A stretch of 64,000 nucleotides of DNA from CAVSRC01 sp963732845 (GTDB lineage Bacteria > Pseudomonadota > Alphaproteobacteria > Rhizobiales > Kaistiaceae), in the NCBI GenBank assembly GCA_963732845.1, contig CAVTBE010000015.1, positions 62,001-126,000 of the forward strand, in the 5' to 3' direction. The notes below the pieces were generated by a model, which saw only the letters and a list, made by a program, of their open reading frames with translations, did no database searches and had not been told where the DNA came from. A program made the translations under genes and the position numbers. Positions 42,548 through 52,376 of this stretch are shown here, in pieces; position 1 is the first letter of the stretch; every line of letters begins with the position of its first letter.

Positions 42548-45500
42548 ATGCGCGACGTGTCACGTCGGCTGCTCGCAGCCCTTTTCGCCTTAGGTCTTCT
42601 TGTTCCCGTTACCGCCTATTTCGCCGGTACACCGGCGATGGCCGCCGGCAAGCGGGTCATCATCACGCCGAACGCCGATTATTCCGGCTTCGACATGGAG
42701 ACGGTGAAGAACGTCGACCAGGCCGCCTGTCAGGCCGCCTGCCTCGCCGATGGCGCCTGCCGCGCCTTCACCTTCAACACCAAGGCGCAATGGTGCTTCC
42801 TCAAGTCCGATTTCGGCGTGCTTGCCGCCACGCCGGATGCGGTCGCCGGCCGCGTCGTCGAGGCCATCGATCTGACCCCCTCGATCGAGCGCCAGCGGCT
42901 TGCTGAACTGGACTTCCTGCCCGCAACCTTCATCGACGAGGCGCGCACGCTGGTCGGCGCCCTCAAGGACCGCTTCTCCGCCTCCGGCGCCAGCTACATC
43001 GCGCTCAGAAATGCCGGCGCCGTCGCCATGCGCGCCGGGCGGTTCGACGAGGCCGCCGTCGCCTTCGGCCGCGCGCTCGCCATCGCCAATGACGAAGCCA
43101 TCGCCTGGCTCGATTTCTCCCGCGCCAGCCTGGCGCGCCAGCCTGAGAACTGGTCCGACCGCCAGCAGGCGACGACCGACGCCAGCGCCGCGGCCCTCGA
43201 CGGCTATCTCCGCTCCGACACGCCGGCCGCCCGCGCCGTCGCGCTGGCGCTCACCGGCTCGAGCCTGGCCAAGCGCGAGGAGTGGAAGCCGGCCATCCGC
43301 GCCTATCGCGCCAGTCTGGCGCTGGCCGACATGGCCAGCGTCCACGCCGCCTACGACAAGCTCGTCGCCGAGCATGGCTTCCGCATCCTCTCCCACGAGG
43401 TCGAGGCCGACAGCGCCGTCCCGCAGATCTGCATCCGCTTCTCCGACAAGCTCGCCGTCTCCCGCCCCGACCTCGCCGATTTCGTGACCGTGGAAGGCGG
43501 CGACGGCCTCGCCGTCGAGCCGCAGGAGAGCCAGATCTGCATCGACGGCATCAAGCACGGCAGCCGCTACATCGTGCGCGTGCGCGCCGGCCTGCCCGCC
43601 GCCGACGGCGAGAAGCTGGCCAGCCCGGTCGAACTCAGCATCTATGTGCGCGACCGCGCCCCCTGGGTCGGCTTCGCCGGCAACGCCTATGTGCTGCCCG
43701 CCGGCCCCGGCGCCTCGATTCCGTTGAGTTCGGTCAACACCGACAAGGCGCGGGCGACGATCTACCGGATCGGCGACCGCGGCATCGTCAACGCGATCCG
43801 CGACGGCCGCTTCCTCAGCGGTCTGGCGACCTATTCCGCCCAGCAGATCGAGGACGAGACCGGCGAGAAGGTGTGGCAAGGCGAGATCGACATCACGTCG
43901 AAACTGAACCAGACCATGGTCACCGCGATTCCGATTGCCGATGCGGTGCCGAAGATGCAGCCCGGCGCCTATGTCTTCACCGCGCAGCCCTCGACCGACG
44001 ACCCCAACCAGTGGGGGCCGCTCGCCACCCAGTGGTTCATTGTTTCCGATCTCGGCCTGACCGCGCTGTCCGGCCACGACGGCGTCCATGCCATCGTGCG
44101 CTCGCTCGGCACCGCCGCGCCGGTCGCCGGCGTCAAGCTGCGGCTCATCGCCGTCAACAACGACATCCTCGGCGAAACGGTGACCGACGAGGCCGGCTAC
44201 GGCCATTTCGACCCGGGTCTGGCGCGCGGCACCGGCGGCATGGCCCCGCAACTGGTCGTCGCCGAAACCGACAAGGATTACGCCTTCCTCGATCTCACCC
44301 GCGCCGCCTTCGATCTCACCGATCGCGGCGTCTCCGGGCGGGCGGCGCCGCAGGCGCTCGATGCCTTCCTCACGCCCGAACGCGGCATCTACCGGCCGGG
44401 CGAGGTCGTCCACCTCACCGCGCTGGTGCGCGATGCGCGCGCCGATGCCGTCACCGACCTGCCGATGACGCTGGTCGTCGAGCGCCCGGACGGCGTCGAG
44501 TTCCTGCGCAAGACGCTCTCCGACGGCGGCCTCGGCGGCTACTCGGACGACGTCGCCTTGCAGGCCGACGCCATGCGCGGCTCGTGGTCGGTCAAGCTCT
44601 ATGCCGACCCCAAGGGCAGCCCGATTGCCGAGACCTCGGTTCTGGTCGAGGACTTCGAGCCGGAACGCCTGGCGGTCGATCTCGATACGCCGGCCAAGGT
44701 GCTCAAGGTCGACGAGCCGGTCACCATCGATCTGTCGGCCCGTTATCTCTACGGCGCCCCGGCGCCGGACCTGCCCATCGCCGGCGATCTCGACGTCAAG
44801 GCGACCGACAGCCTCGATGGCTTCCCCGGCTATACCTTCGGCCTCAGGGACGATGCCATCGAGCCGTCGCGCCAGCCGCTGGAGATTGATGCGACGACCG
44901 ACGCGGACGGCAAGGCGGCCTTCGACGTCAGCCTGCCCGACCTGCCGGTTACCACCCATCCGCTGCAGGCGGAACTGGTGATCCGCGTTGCCGACACCAA
45001 CGGCCGCGCGGTGGAACGCACGCTTGACCGGCCGATCCAGCCGACCGCGCTGATGATCGGCGTCAAGCCGCTCTTCAACGGCGATCTCGACGAAGGCGCC
45101 AATGCCCGCTTCGAGGCGATCCTGCTCGCCCCCGACGGCACGCGCACGGCCAAGTCCGGCGTCAAGTGGAAGCTGGAACGCATCGAGCGCGACTATCAGT
45201 GGTACCGCGCCGACGGCAACTGGACCTATGAGCTGGTCACCAACGCCGCGCGCGTTGCCGGCGGCACGGTCGATTTCACGGCCGACCAGCCGACGACCAT
45301 CGAGGGCCAGGTGGACTGGGGCCAGTACCGCCTGACCGTCGAGGACGACGGCGACAATCCGGCGGCGACCAGCGTCGAATTCTATGCCGGCTGGTATCGC
45401 GCGGTGTCCTCCTCCGACACGCCCGATACGCTGCAGGTGGCGCTCGACAAGCCCGCCTACCGCATCGGCGACACCGCCAGGCTGCGCCTCGATCCGCGCT

Positions 45501-48046
45501 TCGCCGGCATTGCGCTGATCAGCGTCATCGACGACCGGCTGATCGAGATGAAGGCGGTCGAGGTGCCGGAAGGCGGTACCACGGTCGATCTCACCGTCAC
45601 CGACAAGTGGGGCCCCGGCGCCTATGTCACGGCGACCCTCTACCGGCCGATGGACATCGCCGCCAAGCGCATGCCGGCGCGTGCCCTTGGCCTCACCTGG
45701 GCCAAGGTCGATCCGGGCGACCGCGACCTGAAGGTCACGGCCGACCTGCCGCAGGAAATGCGCCCGCGCGGGCCGATGACCATTCCGGTCTCCATCAGCA
45801 ATCTCAAGCCGGGTGAGGAGGCCTATGTCACCGTCGCTGCGGTCGATGTCGGCATCCTCAACCTGACGAACTTCAAGGCGCCGGCGCCGGACGACTGGTA
45901 CTTCGGCCAGCGCAAGCTCGGCATGGAGATCCGCGACATCTACGGTCTCCTGATCGATCGCACGCAGGGCGTGCCCGGCACCGTGCGCTCCGGCGGCGAT
46001 GGCGGCATGACGCGGTTGAGCGCGCCGCCGCCTACCCAGAAGCTGCTCGCCTTCTATTCCGGCATCGTCAAGGTCGACGAGGCGGGCAAGGCCTCGGTCA
46101 CCTTCGACCTGCCGGACTTCAACGGCACCGTCAGGGTCATGGTCATGGCCTGGTCGAAGGATGGCGTCGGCCATGCCAGCCAGGACATCTTCGTCCGCGA
46201 TCCGGTGGTGGTGACGGCGTCGATTCCGCGCTTCCTGGCGGTCGGCGACACCTCGCGCCTTCTGGTCGAGATCAACAACGTCTCCGGTGCCACCGGCGAC
46301 TACAAGCTGTCCATCGCGACCGGCGAGGGCGTTGCCTTCCCGGACGAAGATGCCGAATGGAATGTGACGCTTGCCGAGAAGCAGCGGCTCTCCTTCGTCA
46401 TTCCGCTCGATGCCAAGGCGGTCGGCGATTACGACGTCTCCGTCGCCCTTGCCGCGCCCACCGGCGAGATCTGGCCGACCAACCTGACGCTTGGCATTCG
46501 TCCCGCCGGTTCGCCGGTCACCCGGCGCGACCTCATCGCGGTGGCGGCCGGCGGCACGCTTTCCGTCGACAGCGCGCTGACCTCGGAGTTCGTGCCGGGC
46601 ACGGCCTCGGTGGCGGTGTCGCTCGGCGGCGCCGGGCCGCTCGATGTGGCCGGCATCCTCGCCGCCCTCGACCGCTACCCCTATGGCTGCGTCGAGCAGC
46701 TCACCAGCCGCGCCATGCCGCTGGTCTATCTCGACGACGTCGCCGCCTCGGTCGGCATCGCCGCGGACAAGGAAATCCGCGACCGTGTGCAGAAGGCGAT
46801 CGGCAAGGTGCTTGCCGATCAGTCGGCCTCCGGCGCCTTCGGCCTGTGGGGACCGCAGGATGCCGGTGGCGACCTGTGGCTCGATTCCTACGTCACCGAC
46901 TTCCTCACCCGCGCCGCCGAGAAGGGCTATGACGTGCCGGACGTGGCACGCACCATCGCGCTGGACAATCTGGCCAACGGCGTTGCCTATGCCAGCGACT
47001 TCGATAAGGGCGGCGAGGACATCGCCTATGCGCTCTACGTGCTGGCGCGTGCCGGCCGTGCGGCCATCGGCGACCTGCGCTACTACACCGACTCCAAGCT
47101 CGATGCCTTCGCCACGCCACTGGCCAAGGCACAGCTCGGCGCGGCGATGGCGCTCTATGGCGACCGCGTCCGCGCGAACCGGGCCTTCGCGGCGGCCATG
47201 GCCGATCTCGACCGCGCCGAGGCCAGGCAGGGCTGGCGCAGCGACTACGGCACGGCGCTGCGCGACGGCGCCGCGGTGTTGACGCTCGCGGCGGAAGTGC
47301 AGGTCGGTTCGGTCGATCTGCGCAGCCTGGCGCTGCGCATCGCCGCGATGGAGCGCAACAAGCGCTACACCAGCACCCAGGAAGACTCCTGGATGCTGCT
47401 GGCCGCCGCCGCGCTCATCAAGGATTCGGCCAAGACCGAATTCTCGATCGACGGCGAGCATATCGCCGCGCCGCTCTTCCGCCGCTACACCGGCGAGGCG
47501 CTGGCGGCCAAGCCGGTGACCATCGCCAATCTCGGCGATCAATCGCTGGAGGCGGTGGTGTCGGCGACCGGCGTTCCGCTGACGCCGGATCCCGCCGGCG
47601 GCAACGGCTACAGGATCGAGCGCGCGGTCTACACGCCGGACGGCGAACCGGCCGACATCGCCACCGTCGGCCAGAACGACCGCTTCGTCGTGGCGCTCAC
47701 CATCACCGCCGAGCACGATGCCGGCGGCCGCCTGCTGGTCGTCGATCAGATCCCCGCCGGTTTCGAGATCGAGAACCCCGATATCTCGGCGAGCGGCAGC
47801 ACGGAGAGCCTCGACTGGCTCAAGGTCGACAAGGTGGACCATACCGAGGCGCGGACCGACCGCTTCGTCGCGGCCATCGACCGCGAGGATGGCGGATCGA
47901 CCGAATACACGGTCGCCTATTCGGTGCGCGCCGTGTCGCCGGGCAAGTTCGTCTATCCGGCGGCGACGGTCGAGGACATGTACCGTCCGGAATTCAACGC
48001 CCGCACCGCCGCCGGCGAAGTCGAAGTGGTCGGCCCGACCCGCTGA
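42548..48046 (+). CDS. bacterial alpha-2-macroglobulin with N-terminal PAN/Apple domain
   Basis: 1832 residues behind a clear GGAGG seven bases before the ATG. Signal peptide LLAALFALGLLVPVTAYFAG, then a PAN/Apple domain at about 35-110 with paired cysteines (AACQAACLADGACRAFTF), then a TPR-like stretch and the MG domains. The thioester motif is intact: YGCVEQ, Cys1381 with Gln1384. Macroglobulins trap proteases that enter the periplasm, the thioester crosslinking the attacker. The gene is followed by pbpC, the usual YfhM-PbpC pair, in which the transglycosylase repairs the wall. No lipobox Cys was seen, so anchoring, if any, is by the uncleaved N terminus or PAN domain. Confidence 0.92.
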   Translation: MRDVSRRLLAALFALGLLVPVTAYFAGTPAMAAGKRVIITPNADYSGFDMETVKNVDQAACQAACLADGACRAFTFNTKAQWCFLKSDFGVLAATPDAVAGRVVEAIDLTPSIERQRLAELDFLPATFIDEARTLVGALKDRFSASGASYIALRNAGAVAMRAGRFDEAAVAFGRALAIANDEAIAWLDFSRASLARQPENWSDRQQATTDASAAALDGYLRSDTPAARAVALALTGSSLAKREEWKPAIRAYRASLALADMASVHAAYDKLVAEHGFRILSHEVEADSAVPQICIRFSDKLAVSRPDLADFVTVEGGDGLAVEPQESQICIDGIKHGSRYIVRVRAGLPAADGEKLASPVELSIYVRDRAPWVGFAGNAYVLPAGPGASIPLSSVNTDKARATIYRIGDRGIVNAIRDGRFLSGLATYSAQQIEDETGEKVWQGEIDITSKLNQTMVTAIPIADAVPKMQPGAYVFTAQPSTDDPNQWGPLATQWFIVSDLGLTALSGHDGVHAIVRSLGTAAPVAGVKLRLIAVNNDILGETVTDEAGYGHFDPGLARGTGGMAPQLVVAETDKDYAFLDLTRAAFDLTDRGVSGRAAPQALDAFLTPERGIYRPGEVVHLTALVRDARADAVTDLPMTLVVERPDGVEFLRKTLSDGGLGGYSDDVALQADAMRGSWSVKLYADPKGSPIAETSVLVEDFEPERLAVDLDTPAKVLKVDEPVTIDLSARYLYGAPAPDLPIAGDLDVKATDSLDGFPGYTFGLRDDAIEPSRQPLEIDATTDADGKAAFDVSLPDLPVTTHPLQAELVIRVADTNGRAVERTLDRPIQPTALMIGVKPLFNGDLDEGANARFEAILLAPDGTRTAKSGVKWKLERIERDYQWYRADGNWTYELVTNAARVAGGTVDFTADQPTTIEGQVDWGQYRLTVEDDGDNPAATSVEFYAGWYRAVSSSDTPDTLQVALDKPAYRIGDTARLRLDPRFAGIALISVIDDRLIEMKAVEVPEGGTTVDLTVTDKWGPGAYVTATLYRPMDIAAKRMPARALGLTWAKVDPGDRDLKVTADLPQEMRPRGPMTIPVSISNLKPGEEAYVTVAAVDVGILNLTNFKAPAPDDWYFGQRKLGMEIRDIYGLLIDRTQGVPGTVRSGGDGGMTRLSAPPPTQKLLAFYSGIVKVDEAGKASVTFDLPDFNGTVRVMVMAWSKDGVGHASQDIFVRDPVVVTASIPRFLAVGDTSRLLVEINNVSGATGDYKLSIATGEGVAFPDEDAEWNVTLAEKQRLSFVIPLDAKAVGDYDVSVALAAPTGEIWPTNLTLGIRPAGSPVTRRDLIAVAAGGTLSVDSALTSEFVPGTASVAVSLGGAGPLDVAGILAALDRYPYGCVEQLTSRAMPLVYLDDVAASVGIAADKEIRDRVQKAIGKVLADQSASGAFGLWGPQDAGGDLWLDSYVTDFLTRAAEKGYDVPDVARTIALDNLANGVAYASDFDKGGEDIAYALYVLARAGRAAIGDLRYYTDSKLDAFATPLAKAQLGAAMALYGDRVRANRAFAAAMADLDRAEARQGWRSDYGTALRDGAAVLTLAAEVQVGSVDLRSLALRIAAMERNKRYTSTQEDSWMLLAAAALIKDSAKTEFSIDGEHIAAPLFRRYTGEALAAKPVTIANLGDQSLEAVVSATGVPLTPDPAGGNGYRIERAVYTPDGEPADIATVGQNDRFVVALTITAEHDAGGRLLVVDQIPAGFEIENPDISASGSTESLDWLKVDKVDHTEARTDRFVAAIDREDGGSTEYTVAYSVRAVSPGKFVYPAATVEDMYRPEFNARTAAGEVEVVGPTR

Positions 48047-48097
48047 TCGACGGCTGACGGGACGTGCGCCGAATGGCTGAGACGCCAACCACCAACT

Positions 48098-48232
48098 CCC
48101 TCTCCCCCCTTGCGGGGGAGAGGGTGACGCCCGATTTCGCGCAAGCGAAATCGTCGGCGGAGCCACAGAGGGGTGAGGGCAAGGCTCTGGCGGATACCCC
48201 TCTCCCTGTCCCTCCCCCGCAAGGGGGGAGGG
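48098..48232. repeat. REP-type composite element between alpha-2-macroglobulin and pbpC
   Basis: Three perfect or near-perfect hairpins: CCCTCTCCCCC/GGGGGAGAGGG (48098-48124), CGATTTCGC/GCGAAATCG around GCAA (48132-48153) and CCCTCCCCC/GGGGGAGGG (48210-48232). The last lies inside the pbpC reading frame. The family recurs at 23896, 24594 and 61006. Confidence 0.65.
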
Positions 48233-50359
48233 GAACGACGACCGCTGGCGGTACGGCGAAAGAACAGGCTACGGAGCCTCGCGCTCATCGCTGCGGCAGT
48301 TGTCGTCGCAAGTGGAATCGCTGCCGGCATCATTGGCGCCGTAGTCTGGAACAACATCGAAGCCTCGCTGCCGCCCCTGCCCGACCCCAAGGCGATTGCC
48401 ACCTCGACCATCGTCGTCGACCGCGACGGCCGGCTGCTCCGCCCCTTCACCATTGCCGACGGGCGCTGGCGCCTGCCGGTGACCGGGGACGACGTCGATC
48501 CCAAATTCCTCAAGATGCTGATCGGCTATGAGGATCAGCACTTCTATTCCCATGGCGGCGTCGATCCGCTGGCGCTGGTGCGCGCCGCCGGCCAGTTCGC
48601 GCTCGCCGGCGGGCACATCGTCTCCGGCGGCTCGACGCTCACCATGCAGGTCGCCCGCCTGATCGATGGCGACAGCACGCGCTCGATTCTCGGCAAGCTC
48701 CGCCAGATCGCGCTGGCACAGAAGCTGGAAGCGCGCTTCAGCAAGGACGAGATCATCGATCTCTATCTCCTGCTTGCCCCCTATGGCGGCAACATCGAAG
48801 GCGTGCGCGCCGCTTCGCTCGCCTATTTCGGCAAGGAGCCGAAGCGGCTGACCACGGCCCAGGCAGCGCTGCTCGTCGCCTTGCCGCAATCGCCGGAGGC
48901 GCGCCGGCCCGACCGCGACATCGATGCCGCCCGCGCCGCGCGCGATCGCGTGCTCGACCGCCTCGTCGCCGAGGGCGTCACCGACCGGCAGGCGGCCGAA
49001 GCCGCCCGGAGCGAGCGCGTGCCCGCCGCACGCAAGCCTTTCCCATTGCTCGCCCCGCATCTCGCTTTGCAGGCTGTCGCCGCCGAGCCGGACGCGGCCG
49101 TGCATCGCCTGACGATCGAGCGCGACCTGCAGACCTCGCTGGAACAGCTTGCCGCCGACCGCGTCGCCGGCCTCGGGCCGAAGCTTTCCATCGCCATCGT
49201 CGTCGCCGACGAGGTGACCGGCGAGATCCGCGCCTCGGTCGGTTCGGCCGGCCTGTTCGAGGACCAGCGCGACGGCCATGTCGACATGACCCGCGCCGTT
49301 CGCTCACCCGGCTCGACGCTGAAACCGCTCATCTACGGCCTCGCCTTCGAACAGGGGCTCGCATTGCCTGAGACGCTGATCGAGGACAAGCCCACCGGCT
49401 TTGGCGGCTATGCGCCGAAGAACTTCGACGGCTTCCATCGCGGCACGGTGACTGTGCGCGAGGCGCTGCAGCAGTCGCTCAACGTACCGGCGGTCGTGGC
49501 GCTCAACGCCGTCGGTCCGGCGCGGCTGGTGGCGCGACTGAAGCGCGCCGCGGTCAATGCGGCGCTGCCCGACCAGTCGGCGCCGGGGCTCGCCATCGGG
49601 CTCGGCGGCGTCGGCGTGACGCTGCGCGACCTCGTCTCGCTCTATGCCGCCATCGCCCGCGGCGGCACGGCGATCGCGCTCGCCGATGGCGTCGGCGTGC
49701 CGTCGCAGGCGCTGTCCGGTGCGCCGGTGCTGTCGCCGACCGCCGCCTGGTACGTCTCCGATATCCTCGCCGGCGTGCCGCCGCCGCTCAACGGCACGCC
49801 CGGCCGTATCGCCTACAAGACCGGCACCTCCTATGGCTATCGCGATGCCTGGGCGATCGGCTTCGACGGCGCCCATGTCGTCGGCGTCTGGGTTGGCCGG
49901 CCGGACGGCACACCGGTCCCGGGCCTGTCAGGCATCGTCAGCGCCGCCCCCATCCTGTTCGAGGCTTTCGACCGCATCGGCCCGAAACGCGTCGCGCTGA
50001 GGCGTGCCCCGCCCGGCGTGCTCACCGTCGCCTCCACCGCCGCGCTGCCCGCCCCGCTGCGCTATTTCCGCGATCCGGGCCAGGCCACCTTCGAGCAGAA
50101 GCAGAACGATCCCGAGATCGCCTATCCGCGCGACGGAGTCTCGGTCGATCTCGGCATCGCCGACGGCGATCCGTCGCCGCTGGTGATCAAGGTGCGCAAC
50201 GGCGCACCGCCCTTCACCTGGTTCGTCAACGGCTTGCCCGTGGCGCGCACGCCCTTCGCCCGCTCCGAAACCTGGCAACCGGACGGACCCGGCTTCGTCA
50301 CCCTCTCGGTGGTCGACCGCGACGGCAAGTCCGACCGGGTGACGGTGCGGGTGGAGTAG
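48173..50359 (+). CDS. pbpC: penicillin-binding protein 1C
   Basis: 728 residues. GTG 48173 is the only ATG/GTG/TTG start upstream of the membrane helix (RSLALIAAAVVVASGIAAGI), and it lies inside a REP-type element, so the first 22 residues are repeat-encoded. GT51 transglycosylase domain: GYEDQHFYSHGGVDPLALVRAA and SGGSTLTMQVARL. Transpeptidase domain: SPGSTLKPLIYG (Ser381), QQSLNVPAV and YKTGTSYG. The C-terminal BiPBP_C domain (about 640-728) is present. PbpC polymerises glycan and is thought to repair peptidoglycan alongside the macroglobulin. Confidence 0.92.
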   Translation: MRARLWRIPLSLSLPRKGGGERRPLAVRRKNRLRSLALIAAAVVVASGIAAGIIGAVVWNNIEASLPPLPDPKAIATSTIVVDRDGRLLRPFTIADGRWRLPVTGDDVDPKFLKMLIGYEDQHFYSHGGVDPLALVRAAGQFALAGGHIVSGGSTLTMQVARLIDGDSTRSILGKLRQIALAQKLEARFSKDEIIDLYLLLAPYGGNIEGVRAASLAYFGKEPKRLTTAQAALLVALPQSPEARRPDRDIDAARAARDRVLDRLVAEGVTDRQAAEAARSERVPAARKPFPLLAPHLALQAVAAEPDAAVHRLTIERDLQTSLEQLAADRVAGLGPKLSIAIVVADEVTGEIRASVGSAGLFEDQRDGHVDMTRAVRSPGSTLKPLIYGLAFEQGLALPETLIEDKPTGFGGYAPKNFDGFHRGTVTVREALQQSLNVPAVVALNAVGPARLVARLKRAAVNAALPDQSAPGLAIGLGGVGVTLRDLVSLYAAIARGGTAIALADGVGVPSQALSGAPVLSPTAAWYVSDILAGVPPPLNGTPGRIAYKTGTSYGYRDAWAIGFDGAHVVGVWVGRPDGTPVPGLSGIVSAAPILFEAFDRIGPKRVALRRAPPGVLTVASTAALPAPLRYFRDPGQATFEQKQNDPEIAYPRDGVSVDLGIADGDPSPLVIKVRNGAPPFTWFVNGLPVARTPFARSETWQPDGPGFVTLSVVDRDGKSDRVTVRVE

Positions 50360-50367
50360 GCGCGCGG

Positions 50368-51381
50368 TCAGGCGATCTCGTCGAGCGTCAGGCCGAGTTC
50401 TGCGAGGGAGCGGTCAATCTTCGATACCCACCCGCGCTTGCCCTGTTTGCGAGCGTCTTTCACACTGTCGGCAAGCGCGTAAGGATCAGAATCCAAAAGG
50501 GCCTCGATCAGAGCGCGGGCCTGTAGCAAGTCCTTCTGGCGCTTTGGAACGTCGCGACGCTCTTGCGCGAGGATCAATTTATGGACGGCAAACCGAGCCG
50601 GCTGCGGGACGGTGACGGCGACGCCGCTGCCGAACAGGGCAACGGCGGGAATGGAGTCGTCTATGAGCCAACGAACATACTGAAGCGGCACCGCACCAGC
50701 CCCGGCTCCCTTGAGCGGGAGCGGGTTCGTGTCATGGCGCGTGCGCTGTTGGGTCACGAGATCGACCATGAAGCCGTCGGCAGCCCGAAAAGCCGATGAG
50801 GGCGCCTTCGGCCCGGACAGAGCGGGAATGGGTGCAAAGCTCGGCTCGGCTCGCCTGAGCACGTCCAGGAAAGTCTCGTCCTTCGGGATACTTGCCAGCG
50901 CCAGCCGGGCCGTTGCCAGGTCGGCATCTCCGGTCATCAGCGTCGGGCGGGGCAGGGCATGCGCGACCAGCGGCGAATAGCACTGATAGGCCGCCGTCCC
51001 GATGAGTGTTGCATCCCCGAAGACGCCCGCATCGGAGAGGGCGTCGAGGACCCGGCCGAGCTGCGGCGTCGGCGCAGGCACCCCCGCCTTGACGAGCAGC
51101 CGGATCGTTTTGCGGTCCTGTTGAGCTTCGTCCTGCAGCCTTCGGATTTCGTCTACCCTGGCTTTGGTTTCGGGGTCGTCGACAGGTCCGATGTAGTCGT
51201 CCTTGCGGACCTTGCCGACCAGGCGTTTGACGTAGACGTACTGCCGACCCTTCACCGTCATCGTGAAGATCGAGCCGCTGCGCATTGGGCGGGAATGCAC
51301 CCGTTGGCTGAGGTCCGAGTACAGGGTAGAGATGGACAGGTTGATCTTTTCCATCACGCAGTTATAGACGCAATGAGGCAT
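50368..51381 (-). CDS. GSU2403-type nucleotidyltransferase-fold protein
   Basis: 337 residues from ATG 51381, or 328 from ATG 51354. It matches the GSU2403 pattern: an N-terminal helical/coiled-coil part with GRQYVYVKRLVGKVRKDDYIGP, then GDATLIGTAAYQCYSPLV, TLMTGDADLATA (Asp-x-Asp of the nucleotidyltransferase site), GFMVDLVTQ, and RFAVHKLILAQERRDVPKRQKDLLQARALIEAL. The fold is shared with AbiEii-type toxins, but no antitoxin gene adjoins it, so a toxin role is not implied. Paired inverted repeats overlap its start. Neither ATG has a Shine-Dalgarno sequence; TATAGA ends five bases before 51381, which fits a leaderless mRNA. Confidence 0.75.
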   Translation of the reverse strand: MPHCVYNCVMEKINLSISTLYSDLSQRVHSRPMRSGSIFTMTVKGRQYVYVKRLVGKVRKDDYIGPVDDPETKARVDEIRRLQDEAQQDRKTIRLLVKAGVPAPTPQLGRVLDALSDAGVFGDATLIGTAAYQCYSPLVAHALPRPTLMTGDADLATARLALASIPKDETFLDVLRRAEPSFAPIPALSGPKAPSSAFRAADGFMVDLVTQQRTRHDTNPLPLKGAGAGAVPLQYVRWLIDDSIPAVALFGSGVAVTVPQPARFAVHKLILAQERRDVPKRQKDLLQARALIEALLDSDPYALADSVKDARKQGKRGWVSKIDRSLAELGLTLDEIA

Positions 51382-51430
51382 CTGCGTCTATAACTCGTTA
51401 TGGACGCGTCGGCTCATCGGCGTCTATAAC
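51361..51430. promoter_or_regulatory. two tandem 34-bp inverted repeats at the nucleotidyltransferase gene start
   Basis: Four copies of the 11-mer GTTATAGACGC alternate in orientation: 51361-51371, 51384-51394 (inverted), 51397-51407 (one mismatch) and 51420-51430 (inverted). Each pair is arm-N12-arm, and the two 34-bp units are separated by two bases. Likely operator for a dimeric repressor. Confidence 0.65.
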
Positions 51431-51455
51431 CCCGGTCTGTCTGTTCGCCGCCGCC

Positions 51456-52368
<913 letters not shown>

Positions 52369-52376
<8 letters not shown>

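Noticed and set aside
42590..48166. An 1858-codon open frame on the minus strand
   Set aside because: It lies antisense to the alpha-2-macroglobulin gene, is a low-complexity Arg/Asp/Gly/Val-rich shadow of high-GC codon use, and has no recognisable domain, while the plus strand has full family motifs.
51361..51430. CRISPR-like or loxP-like repeat array
   Set aside because: Only four 11-mers in alternating orientation with 2- or 12-base gaps, no spacers of CRISPR size, and no recombinase or cas gene nearby. Position over a gene start favours operators.
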